A DNA stretch of 64,000 bases from Streptomyces sp. Root431 (GTDB lineage: Bacteria; Actinomycetota; Actinomycetes; Streptomycetales; Streptomycetaceae), in NCBI RefSeq assembly GCF_001426585.1, contig NZ_LMEI01000013.1, forward strand, positions 248,227 to 312,226, read 5' to 3'. The notes beneath the pieces are model-generated. The model was not told the DNA's origin, made no database searches, and worked only from the letters and a program-made list of their open reading frames with translations. The position numbers were made by a program, and so were the translations under genes. Each line of letters opens with the position of its first letter. Position 1 is the first letter of the stretch. Positions 57,506 through 64,000 of this stretch are shown piece after piece.

Positions 57506-57526
57506 GTTGAGTCCATTCCACTCAAG
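57506..57526. promoter_or_regulatory. HAIR operator for HspR upstream of clpB
   Basis: GTTGAGT-N7-ACTCAAG; on the clpB strand CTTGAGT-N7-ACTCAAC, one base from the HAIR consensus CTTGAGT-N7-ACTCAAG recognised by HspR. Centred about 75 bp before clpB and about 49 bp before the divergent oxidase gene. Confidence 0.93.
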
Positions 57527-57564
57527 CTTTCGGAGGGAGTTCTCCCCCGGGTAGTTTCCGGGGC

Positions 57565-57969
57565 ATGGCCACAGACCCGAGGAACCCGTCCGACTCGTAC
57601 CTCAGCTTCTGGCGCGAGTACCACATGTGCACCCTGACGACCCCCCGCGCGGACGGCACCCCGCACGTGGTGGCGGTCGGCGTCACGTACGACCCCGAGG
57701 GCGGATACGCCCGGGTCATCACCAACAAGAACAGCCGGAAGGTCGCCAACGTGCTGGCGGCGGGCGCGGACGGCGCGCGCGTGGCGGTCTGCCAGGTCGA
57801 CAAGGGGCGCTGGGCCACCCTGGAGGGCGTCGGCCGCATCCGTACGGAGGCCGAGGTCGTCGCGGACGCCGTCGCCCGCTACGCCGAGCGGTACGGCCGC
57901 ACGCCGGCCCCGAACCCGGACCGGGTCGTCATCGAGATCGCCCTCACGCGGGCGATGGGCCGCGCCTGA
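57565..57969 (+). CDS. PPOX-class F420/FMN-dependent oxidoreductase
   Basis: A 134-residue split-barrel flavin/deazaflavin enzyme: SYLSFWREYHMCTLTTPRADGTPHVVAVGVTYDPEGG, then VITNKNSRKVANVLAAGADGARVAVCQVDKGRWATLEGVGRI, pattern of the Rv1155-like F420-dependent family. Divergent from clpB across a region holding the HAIR site, so it may also respond to HspR. Substrate unknown. A perfect 18-bp hairpin terminates it. Confidence 0.88.
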   Translation: MATDPRNPSDSYLSFWREYHMCTLTTPRADGTPHVVAVGVTYDPEGGYARVITNKNSRKVANVLAAGADGARVAVCQVDKGRWATLEGVGRIRTEAEVVADAVARYAERYGRTPAPNPDRVVIEIALTRAMGRA

Positions 57970-57987
57970 GAAAAAGTGTGGGCGCAG

Positions 57988-58032
57988 CACAGCGGCGCCA
58001 TCGCGTTTCAGGTCCGCGATGGCGCCGCTGTG
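57988..58032. terminator. Bidirectional terminator after the PPOX gene
   Basis: Perfect 18-bp arms (CACAGCGGCGCCATCGCG) with a 9-nt loop between convergent genes. Confidence 0.92.
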
Positions 58033-58074
58033 TGGGGGAAGTGCCGGAGCGATCTACAACGACGGGGGAATCGC

Positions 58075-58392
58075 TCAGGCACTGCGGGGGGTGGCGGTGA
58101 TGGTCTCTGGTTCGATCAGCTGGTGGTCCCGCTGGTCGAGATTGACGAAGATCATGCCGTACCGGATGGCACAGCGGATGGGCTGCGGGGCACCGCGGGG
58201 ACGGCGGAGACAGCGGTAAGCACGGACGTCCTCGTCCTGCTCGCGTGCCACGACGATCGGTTCTCCGAAGAGGGTGACCTTCAGCGCGTCGCCACGGTGG
58301 GGGATTGCCGTGGCGAGATCGACGAAGTGCCAGCCGGATCGATAGGCCGAGGCCATCTCCCGGCGGAACCTGGGGTCATCGGGTACGTTCAT
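58075..58392 (-). CDS. Rieske-like protein lacking the histidine cluster ligands
   Basis: A 105-residue soluble protein. LKVTLFGEPIVVAREQDEDVRAYRCLRRPRGAP follows the N-terminal part of the Rieske domain of ring-hydroxylating oxygenases, and CAIRYGMIFVNLD the end. But where a Rieske cluster needs C-x-H and C-x2-H, this protein has C61-L-R63 and C74-A-I-R77: both cysteines are kept, both histidines are arginine, and the linker between is shortened. A normal [2Fe-2S] cluster is unlikely. It starts 8 bp after the DPGW peptide gene, on the same strand, so the two are coupled. Role unknown; carrier, binding or modification partner for the peptide is a guess. Confidence 0.7.
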   Translation of the reverse strand: MNVPDDPRFRREMASAYRSGWHFVDLATAIPHRGDALKVTLFGEPIVVAREQDEDVRAYRCLRRPRGAPQPIRCAIRYGMIFVNLDQRDHQLIEPETITATPRSA

Positions 58393-58400
58393 GCGCCCGT

Positions 58401-58613
58401 CTAATTCCAGCCGGGATCCTGCGCGGGGGCCACGCTCCAGCCCGGGTCACCGAGGAGCGCGGGGGCCGCGTGCCAGCCCGGGTCGAGCGGAGCGGCCTGC
58501 ACCTCGGCCGGCGCCGTGTGCCAACCGGGGTCCTGGGTCACTCCCACGGCGCCCACTGCGGCCGCCGCGATGAAGGCGACACCGGCCACCGTGCGTATGA
58601 GCTTCTTCATCAT
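58401..58613 (-). CDS. Secreted peptide with four DPGW repeats
   Basis: About 70 residues (ATG 58613, or GTG 58616 with GAGG 7 nt upstream). Signal peptide: basic MMKKLIR then VAGVAFIAAAAVGAVGV. The mature part, about 45 residues, holds four DPGW motifs at residues 29-32, 45-48, 57-60 and 67-70 (71-residue numbering), separated by APA-containing spacers (HTAPAEVQAAPL, HAAPALLG, SVAPAQ), ending DPGWN. No cysteine. It looks like a repeat-bearing precursor or surface peptide. Followed by the Rieske-like gene after 8 bp; a LuxR-type regulator is divergent. I know of no named family. Confidence 0.75.
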   Translation of the reverse strand: MMKKLIRTVAGVAFIAAAAVGAVGVTQDPGWHTAPAEVQAAPLDPGWHAAPALLGDPGWSVAPAQDPGWN

Positions 58614-58746
58614 CACCGAGCAACCTCACTTGAAGGCAACGTCTCTTTACCAACCCCCGCGAGTAAGACGATGGCTTACTCTCTGCACCTGCACCACCAA
58701 ACCCAGGCATCATGTTCCTGAGATGCAGGAGCCTGGGGGTGTACAT

Positions 58747-59727
58747 ATGCGGAAAGAAGCGGACGAAACGGGTCACCCGCATTCGTATGCCGAACTCTGC
58801 CAAGCCGGTTCCGAGCTGTACGCGGCCGCCCTGCGGACCGGGCGAATACCCCGGTCAGAGACCCTTGAGGCCCCCTGCCTCCTCGATCTCTCCCTGCTCC
58901 ACCCCGACCCGGACGACGCCCAGTGGCTGCGCCCGGTTCCCCCCTCGGCCGCCCTCGCCCAGCTGCTCCAGCCCATCGAACGGGAAATACTCGACCGCCG
59001 CCGGCGCACCGTCGCCCTCTCGGACGCCTTCGAGCCGTTCATGGCCATCAGCGCCCACGACTCCCCCACCACACACGCCATCACCGTGCTCGAGGGCATC
59101 GACCGCATCAACTCCACCCTCGACCGCGTCGTCGCCAACTGCCGCCACGAGCTGCTCACCGTCCAGCCCGGCGGCGGACGCCCCGCGCAGGCCCTCAGCG
59201 AAGCCCTCGACCGCGTCTCGCCGCTCCTCGGCCGCGGCATCAGCATGCGCACGCTCTACCAGCACACGGCCCGCCACACCGAGCTCACGCTGACCTACCT
59301 GGAGCACGTCGGCCCCGAGGTCCAGGTCCGCACCCTGGAAGAGATCATCGACCGGCTGATCATCGTCGACCGCGAGGTCGCCTTCGTCCCGGCCCGCAGC
59401 GACCGCCAGGTCGCCCTGGAACTGCGCCACCCCGGCCTGGTCGCCTACCTCGGCGGCGTCTTCGACCAGTTCTGGCAGCTCGCGGTGCCGATCCGCGAGG
59501 AGATCCCGTACGACATCAAGACCGACGGCATCGGCGGCGTCCAGCGCTCCATCGCCAAACTCCTCGTCGAAGGCCACGTCGACGAGGCCATCGCCCGCCG
59601 CCTCGGCATGAACGTCCGCACCTGCCGCGCGCACATCGCCAAGCTCGCCACCGCCCTCGGCAGCGGCAGCCGGGCGCAGCTCGGCTACCTCATCGCCCAG
59701 TCCGGCATCCTCGAACGGGACAACTGA
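58747..59727 (+). CDS. LuxR-type regulator with TrmB/PLD-like N-terminal region
   Basis: A 326-residue protein ending in a LuxR helix-turn-helix (IAKLLVEGHVDEAIARRLGMNVRTCRAHIAKLATALGSGSRAQLGYLIAQSG). The N-terminal two-thirds (LLQPIEREILDRRRRTVALSDAFEPFM, ITVLEGIDRINSTLDRVVANCRHELLTVQPGG, RTLYQHTARHTELTLTYLEHVGPEVQVRTLEEI, RLIIVDREVAFVP) resembles the TrmB-like plus phospholipase-D-like sensor half of the Streptomyces LuxR class often found beside peptide gene clusters. ATG 58747 with GGGGG 7 nt upstream; ATG 58723 is in frame. Divergent from the DPGW peptide gene and probably its regulator. Coupled to the next gene (5-bp gap). Confidence 0.82.
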   Translation: MRKEADETGHPHSYAELCQAGSELYAAALRTGRIPRSETLEAPCLLDLSLLHPDPDDAQWLRPVPPSAALAQLLQPIEREILDRRRRTVALSDAFEPFMAISAHDSPTTHAITVLEGIDRINSTLDRVVANCRHELLTVQPGGGRPAQALSEALDRVSPLLGRGISMRTLYQHTARHTELTLTYLEHVGPEVQVRTLEEIIDRLIIVDREVAFVPARSDRQVALELRHPGLVAYLGGVFDQFWQLAVPIREEIPYDIKTDGIGGVQRSIAKLLVEGHVDEAIARRLGMNVRTCRAHIAKLATALGSGSRAQLGYLIAQSGILERDN

Positions 59728-59732
59728 CCAGC

Positions 59733-60200
59733 GTGTACGTACAGATCGACCACGACGGGGACGCGGGCACGCTCCGGGTCTCCGGCCACGGGCTGCCCAC
59801 CGTGGAGCTCATACGGGCCCCGGGAACCAGTCCCGACCCCCACATCCCCATCGGGACCCGCAAGCCCGCCCTGCTCACGCTCACCATCGACGGTGAGCCC
59901 GCCACCATCCGGCCCGCGCGCGGCCGGCTCCTGCGGCGCTCCTACCGCGTGGACGTCCGGACCGACGGGGTCCGCTACCGGCTCGTGCCCTGCGGGTACG
60001 ACTACAGCCGGTTCACCCGCGACGGACACCGGCTCGGCACCCTCCTCTGCTCGGGCGACGGCAAGGTCATCGACGAGTGGGACCGCGGACCCACCCCCCG
60101 CGACCGCGCCCTCGGCACCGCCCTCGCAGCCGCGTTCGGCACGGGCGCCTCGCCGTGGTGGGAGACCGTCGGCGACATCGTCGGCGAGCTGATCCCCTGA
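59733..60200 (+). CDS. Hypothetical protein coupled to the LuxR gene
   Basis: A 155-residue soluble protein starting at GTG 5 bp after the LuxR stop. The sequence VYVQIDHDGDAGTLRVSGHGLPTVELIRAPG...RSYRVDVRTDGVRYRLVPCGYDYSRFTRDGHRLGTLLCSGDGKVIDEW predicts an all-beta fold in the first 120 residues, then a short helical tail (ALGTALAAAFGTGASPWWETVGDIVGELI). No motif recognised. Close coupling suggests it acts with the regulator or belongs to the DPGW cassette. Its stop is inside a duplicated 22-bp unit. Confidence 0.75.
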   Translation: MYVQIDHDGDAGTLRVSGHGLPTVELIRAPGTSPDPHIPIGTRKPALLTLTIDGEPATIRPARGRLLRRSYRVDVRTDGVRYRLVPCGYDYSRFTRDGHRLGTLLCSGDGKVIDEWDRGPTPRDRALGTALAAAFGTGASPWWETVGDIVGELIP

Positions 60201-60225
60201 GAGGGGCGAGCTGATCCCCTGAGAG
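60183..60225 (+). repeat. 22-bp tandem duplication across the stop codon
   Basis: GGCGAGCTGATCCCCTGAGA occurs at 60183 and again at 60205; each copy contains the terminal codons ELIP and the TGA of the preceding gene. Confidence 0.9.
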
Positions 60226-60226
60226 A

Positions 60227-60266
60227 CGACGAGGCCCCCTCCACCGTGGTGGAGGGGGCCTCGTCG
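60227..60266. terminator. Bidirectional terminator between the unknown gene and hspR
   Basis: Perfect hairpin CGACGAGGCCCCCTCCAC with complement, 4-nt centre, between convergent genes; would end the dnaK operon. Confidence 0.9.
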
Positions 60267-60282
60267 CATGTCCTTCGAAGAG

Positions 60283-60726
60283 CTATTCGCCGCGCTTCGG
60301 GCGCCAGACGACCAGCGCGCTCGCCTGCTGCACTTCCTGGTACGGCACCAGGTCGCGCCGGTACGAGGCGTGCACCTGGGCCTCGCGCTGCCGCATCGCC
60401 GCCGCCGCGCCGTCGACCGCGGCCGACAGCTCGGCGATCCGGCTCTGCAGCGCCGCGACCTGGTTCTCCAGCTCGATGATCCGCTTGATTCCGGCCAGGT
60501 TGATGCCCTCGTCCTGCGACAGCTGCTGCACCTGACGGAGCAGCTCGATGTCACGGGCCGAGTAGCGGCGCCCCCGGCCGGCCGTGCGGTCCGGGGAGAC
60601 CAGACCGAGACGGTCGTACTGCCGCAGGGTCTGCGGGTGCAGACCCGAGAGCTGGGCCGCCACCGAGATGACGTACACCGGCGACTCGTCGGTCAGTTCG
60701 TACGGATTGCGTCGGCGCCCGTCCAC
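60283..60726 (-). CDS. hspR: Heat-shock repressor HspR
   Basis: A 147-residue MerR-family repressor that binds HAIR sites with DnaK as co-repressor. GTG start at 60726 (VDGRRRNPYELTDESPVYVISVAAQLSGLHPQTLRQYDRLGLVSPDRTAGRGRRYSARDIELLRQVQQLSQDEGINLAGIKRII), with the MerR helix-turn-helix at the N-terminus and a coiled coil (ELENQVAALQSRIAEL) for dimerisation, then a C-terminal tail. Begins 4 bp after the dnaJ stop. Should control this operon and clpB. Confidence 0.97.
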   Translation of the reverse strand: MDGRRRNPYELTDESPVYVISVAAQLSGLHPQTLRQYDRLGLVSPDRTAGRGRRYSARDIELLRQVQQLSQDEGINLAGIKRIIELENQVAALQSRIAELSAAVDGAAAAMRQREAQVHASYRRDLVPYQEVQQASALVVWRPKRGE

Positions 60727-60730
60727 GGGG

Positions 60731-61912
60731 TCACGCTCCCTTCGCGGCCTGGAACAGCTCCGCCCGGGGGTCCTCGGAGGCGGTCGCCTCGCGGAAGGTC
60801 TCCAGGGCCTCACGTGCCTTGTCGTCCAGCTCCTTGGGCACCGCGACCTCCACCGTGACGAGCAGGTCGCCGCGGGTGCCGTCCTTGCGGACCGCGCCCT
60901 TGCCACGGGCGCGCATGGTCCGGCCGTTCGGAGTGCCCGCGGGCAGCTTGAGCGTGACCGCGGGGCCGCCGAGGGTCGGCACCTTGATCTCGCCGCCGAG
61001 GGCCGCCTCCGTGAAGGAGACCGGCACCGTGACGGTGAGGTTGTCGTCCTTGCGGCCGAAGACCGCGTGGTCGTCGACGTGCACGACGACGTACAGGTCG
61101 CCGTTCTGCCCGCCGCGCTCGCCCGGCGCTCCCTTGCCGCGCAGCCGGATCCGCTGCCCGTCGGAGACGCCCGAAGGGATGCGGACCTGCATGGTGCGGG
61201 AGGACTTGGCCCGCCCGCTGCCCTTGCAGACCTCGCAGGGGTTCTCGGCGATGAGGCCGCGGCCCTTGCAGTCCACGCACGGGTCGGTGAGCGAGAAGCC
61301 GCCGCCGCTGCCGCGCGAGACCTGTCCGGTGCCGACGCAGGTCGGGCACACCCGGGGCGTGCCGTTCTTGTCGCCGGTGCCCGAACACGCCGTGCACGGC
61401 TGCTGGCTGGACATCCGCAGCGGTACGGTCGCGCCCTCGACGGCCTCGATGAAGCTGAGCGTCACCTCGGACTCGATGTCCTGGCCGCGGCGCGGCTGGG
61501 TACGCGTACCCGTGCCGGCCCCGCGGTTGAACAGGCCGCCGAAGACGTCCCCGAGACCCCCGCCGCCGCCGAAGCCACCGGCTCCGGCGGGGCCGCCCTG
61601 GGCGCCTCCGAAGAGGTCGCCCAGGTCGAAGTTGAACGAGCCGCCGGGGCCGCCGGGCGACCGGAAGCCGCCGTTGCCGAAGAGGGCGCGGGCCTCGTCG
61701 TACTCCTTGCGCTTCTTGGGGTCGCCGAGGATGTCGTTGGCCTCGGAGATCTCCTTGAAGCGCTCCTCGGCCTTGGTGTCGCCCTTGTTGGCGTCCGGGT
61801 GGTTCTCGCGGGCGAGCTTCCGGTACGCCTTCTTGATCTCGGCCTCGGTGGCGTCCTTGGGGACGCCGAGAACCTTGTAGTAGTCCTTCTCGACGAAGTC
61901 CTTCGTGCTCAT
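60731..61912 (-). CDS. dnaJ: Chaperone DnaJ
   Basis: Hsp40 that delivers unfolded proteins to DnaK and stimulates its ATPase. 393 residues: J domain with HPD in RENHPDANKG; Gly/Phe region (GNGGFRSPGGPGGSFNFDLGDLFGG and GGFGGGGGLGDVFGGLF); four zinc-binding CxxCxGxG motifs (CTACSGTG, CPTCVGTG, CVDCKGRG, CEVCKGSG); C-terminal substrate domain. Complete type I DnaJ. Follows grpE by 30 bp. Confidence 0.98.
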   Translation of the reverse strand: MSTKDFVEKDYYKVLGVPKDATEAEIKKAYRKLARENHPDANKGDTKAEERFKEISEANDILGDPKKRKEYDEARALFGNGGFRSPGGPGGSFNFDLGDLFGGAQGGPAGAGGFGGGGGLGDVFGGLFNRGAGTGTRTQPRRGQDIESEVTLSFIEAVEGATVPLRMSSQQPCTACSGTGDKNGTPRVCPTCVGTGQVSRGSGGGFSLTDPCVDCKGRGLIAENPCEVCKGSGRAKSSRTMQVRIPSGVSDGQRIRLRGKGAPGERGGQNGDLYVVVHVDDHAVFGRKDDNLTVTVPVSFTEAALGGEIKVPTLGGPAVTLKLPAGTPNGRTMRARGKGAVRKDGTRGDLLVTVEVAVPKELDDKAREALETFREATASEDPRAELFQAAKGA

Positions 61913-61942
61913 CGACGTCCCTCCTTCCGGACGATCATTGCG

Positions 61943-62599
61943 TCACCCCTCTTCGGGGGCACCGCTCTCCTCGTCGGCCTTCTCTTCCTTGGTGCCGGGC
62001 GTGGCGCCCGGCTGGGGCTCGGCCACCGCGACCCGGGCGGGCCTGATGGTCCGCTCGCCGATCCGGTACCCCGGCTGCAGGATCGCCACGCAGGTCGTCT
62101 CGGTGACGTCCGGCGCGTACGAGTGCATCAGGGCCTCGTGGATCGTCGGGTCGAAGGGCTCGCCCTCCTTGCCGAACTGCTGCAGACCCATCTTGGCGAC
62201 GACGGTCTCCAGCGATTCGGCGACCGACTTGAACCCGCCCAGGAGCTCGCCGTGGTCCCGGGCCCGGCCGACGTCGTCGAGGACGGGCAGGAGCTCGGAC
62301 AGGAGCGTCGCGACGGCGATCTCCTTGACCGTGACCCGGTCCCGCTCCACGCGGCGGCGGTAGTTCTGGTACTCGGCCTGGAGCCGCTGGAGGTCCGCGG
62401 TGCGCTCGTCGAGCGCGGAGCGCACCTGGTCCAGCTGGGCGGTGAGGCCCGCGGTACCGGCCGACTTCTGGCTGCTTGTGTCCCCGGCCGGGGCCGCCTT
62501 CTCCTCCGTGGAGGAGTCGGCGGCCTCGGTGGCGTCGTCAGGGGTGGCGCCGGAGGGGACGTCGGACTTCTCCTCGAAGCCCGGGGTCTCCTCGGTCAC
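61943..62599 (-). CDS. grpE: Nucleotide exchange factor GrpE
   Basis: Releases ADP from DnaK. 218 residues: disordered acidic/Ala N-terminus, long dimerisation helix (LTAQLDQVRSALDERTADLQRLQAEYQNYRRRVERDR), and the beta domain with EPFDPTIHEALMHSYAPDVTETTCVAILQPGYRIGERTIRPARVAVAEP, the GrpE signature. Overlaps the dnaK stop by 4 nt. Confidence 0.98.
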   Translation of the reverse strand: MTEETPGFEEKSDVPSGATPDDATEAADSSTEEKAAPAGDTSSQKSAGTAGLTAQLDQVRSALDERTADLQRLQAEYQNYRRRVERDRVTVKEIAVATLLSELLPVLDDVGRARDHGELLGGFKSVAESLETVVAKMGLQQFGKEGEPFDPTIHEALMHSYAPDVTETTCVAILQPGYRIGERTIRPARVAVAEPQPGATPGTKEEKADEESGAPEEG

Positions 62600-64000
62600 G
62601 CCTGACCACCCTTCTTGGGCTCGTCGTCGATGATCTCGGCGTCGACGACGTCGTCGTCGGCCTGGGCCTGCTGGGCACCCTCGGCGCCCGCGGCACCCTG
62701 CGCGCCCTGGGCGTCGGCGTACAGCGCCTGACCGAGCTTCTGGGAGACCGCCGCGACCTTCTCGGTGGCGGTGCGGATCTCGGCGGTGTCCTCGCCCTTG
62801 AGCTTGTCCTTCAGCTCGACGAGCGCGGCCTCGACCTCGGCCTTGACGTCACCGGGGACCTTGTCCTCGTTGTCCTTGAGGAACTTCTCCGTCTGGTAGA
62901 CGAGCTGCTCGCCCTGGTTGCGGGACTCGGCGGCCTCGCGGCGACGGTGGTCCTCGTCCGCGTACTGCTCGGCCTCCTGGCGCATCCGGTCGACCTCGTC
63001 CTTGGCGAGCGAGGAGCCGCCGGTGACGGTCATCTTCTGCTCCTTGCCCGTGCCGAGGTCCTTCGCGGTCACGTGCATGATGCCGTTGGCGTCGATGTCG
63101 AAGGCGACCTCGATCTGCGGGACGCCACGCGGGGCCGGCGGCAGACCGGTCAGCTCGAACATGCCGAGCTTCTTGTTGTACGCCGCGATCTCGCGCTCGC
63201 CCTGGTAGACCTGGATCTGCACGGACGGCTGGTTGTCCTCGGCCGTCGTGAAGATCTCGGACCGCTTGGTCGGGATCGTGGTGTTGCGCTCGATGAGCTT
63301 GGTCATGATCCCTCCCTTGGTCTCGATGCCGAGGGACAGCGGGGTCACGTCGAGGAGCAGGACGTCCTTGACCTCACCCTTGAGGACACCGGCCTGGAGC
63401 GCGGCGCCGATGGCGACGACCTCGTCCGGGTTGACGCCCTTGTTGGCGTCCTGACCGCCGGTCAGCTCCTTGACGAGCTCGGCGACGGCCGGCATGCGGG
63501 TCGAACCACCGACGAGAACGACGTGGTCGATCTCGGAGAGGTTGATGCCCGCGTCCTTGATGACGTTGTGGAACGGCACCTTGCAGCGGTCGAGCAGGTC
63601 CGAGGTGAGCTGCTGGAACTGGGCGCGCGTGAGCTTCTCGTCCAGGTGCAGCGGGCCCTCGGCGGAGGCCGTGATGTACGGCAGGTTGATGGAGGTCTCG
63701 GTCGAGGACGAGAGCTCGATCTTCGCCTTCTCCGCGGCCTCGCGGAGACGCTGGAGAGCCATCTTGTCCTTGGCGAGGTCCACGCCGTGGCCATTCTGGA
63801 ACTGCGTCACCAGGTAGTCGACGACGCGCTGGTCCCAGTCGTCACCACCGAGGTGGTTGTCGCCGTTCGTGGCCTTCACCTCGACGACGCCGTCGCCGAT
63901 CTCCAGGAGGGACACGTCGAAGGTGCCGCCACCGAGGTCGAAGACGAGGATCGTCTGGTCGTCCTTGTCGAGGCCGTAGGCCAGGGCGGCCGCGGTCGGC
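62596..64000 (-). CDS. dnaK: Chaperone DnaK, C-terminal part (5' end beyond the right edge)
   Basis: Hsp70 chaperone; the 468 visible codons cover from before the phosphate-2 motif (ILVFDLGGGTFDVSLLEIGDG) through the adenosine site VLVGGSTRMPAV, the interdomain linker DVLLLDVTPLSLGIETKGG, the substrate-binding domain and lid, ending DAEIIDDEPKKGGQA. Roughly the first 150 residues and the promoter with its HAIR sites are outside the window. First gene of dnaK-grpE-dnaJ-hspR. Confidence 0.98.
   Translation of the reverse strand, partial: PTAAALAYGLDKDDQTILVFDLGGGTFDVSLLEIGDGVVEVKATNGDNHLGGDDWDQRVVDYLVTQFQNGHGVDLAKDKMALQRLREAAEKAKIELSSSTETSINLPYITASAEGPLHLDEKLTRAQFQQLTSDLLDRCKVPFHNVIKDAGINLSEIDHVVLVGGSTRMPAVAELVKELTGGQDANKGVNPDEVVAIGAALQAGVLKGEVKDVLLLDVTPLSLGIETKGGIMTKLIERNTTIPTKRSEIFTTAEDNQPSVQIQVYQGEREIAAYNKKLGMFELTGLPPAPRGVPQIEVAFDIDANGIMHVTAKDLGTGKEQKMTVTGGSSLAKDEVDRMRQEAEQYADEDHRRREAAESRNQGEQLVYQTEKFLKDNEDKVPGDVKAEVEAALVELKDKLKGEDTAEIRTATEKVAAVSQKLGQALYADAQGAQGAAGAEGAQQAQADDDVVDAEIIDDEPKKGGQA

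Overview
The window is a high-GC, GC3-rich chromosomal stretch of a Streptomyces. Diagnostic loci are an aspartokinase/aspartate-semialdehyde dehydrogenase (ask-asd) pair, recR with a YbaB gene, purA, fbaA, pyrE, clpB, and a dnaK-grpE-dnaJ-hspR operon ending in the Streptomyces repressor HspR. A 14-bp parS site (GTTTCACGTGAAAC) at 47005-47018 suggests the region lies within a few hundred kilobases of oriC, in the core of the linear chromosome. No rRNA, tRNA, CRISPR array, transposase or prophage gene was seen. Both ends are cut: an ECF sigma factor at the left and dnaK at the right.

Layout. 1-3 kb: sigma factor N-terminus, then asd and ask, with a good internal start for the aspartokinase beta subunit. 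3-7.4 kb: a three-gene accessory cassette of two paralogous NB-ARC/TPR (NLR-like) ATPases flanking a small two-TM protein; all three carry the same short glycine-rich motif. 7.4-10.3 kb: DUF5063, recR, YbaB, a SLATT membrane protein and a 169-bp inverted repeat. 10.3-20 kb: a GntR regulator with a class III aminotransferase, a DJ-1/MarR pair behind a tandem operator, a chimeric XRE/DUF397 regulator, a GH19 chitinase, secreted proteins and an oxidoreductase. 20-27 kb: a PstS-like membrane protein next to a Ser/Thr kinase, a Pro/Glu-repeat secreted protein, and a DUF6232 gene overlapping a small TM gene, both carrying a second shared glycine-rich motif. 27-35 kb: LysR/SDR, purA, a lipid-kinase-like protein, and an ABC exporter with a divergent GbsR/MarR repressor. 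35-45 kb: P450, a two-component system, a kynurenine-pathway operon, DUF3152, DUF3151, an MFS exporter and a MalY-type lyase. 45-52 kb: fbaA, the parS site, pyrE, an aldose epimerase, SRPBCC, a spermidine-synthase-like membrane protein and DUF2617. 52-58 kb: two tiny membrane proteins with Cys-rich tails, an aminotransferase, YbjN, and clpB with a HspR (HAIR) operator. 58-60.2 kb: a secreted peptide with four DPGW repeats, a Rieske-like protein lacking its histidine ligands, a divergent LuxR-type regulator and an unknown protein. 60.2-64 kb: the DnaK chaperone operon.

How the parts work together. HspR (60.3 kb) should repress clpB through the HAIR site at 57.5 kb as well as its own operon, so the right end is one heat-shock regulon interrupted by the DPGW cassette. 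The two motif-sharing groups (3-7.4 kb and 25-26 kb) have the architecture expected of amyloid-type signalling between a sensor and a membrane protein, and are the best candidates for undescribed systems. The DPGW/Rieske-like/LuxR cluster is a third. Several short tandem repeats start at or in the stop codon of the neighbouring gene, a recurring pattern in this window.
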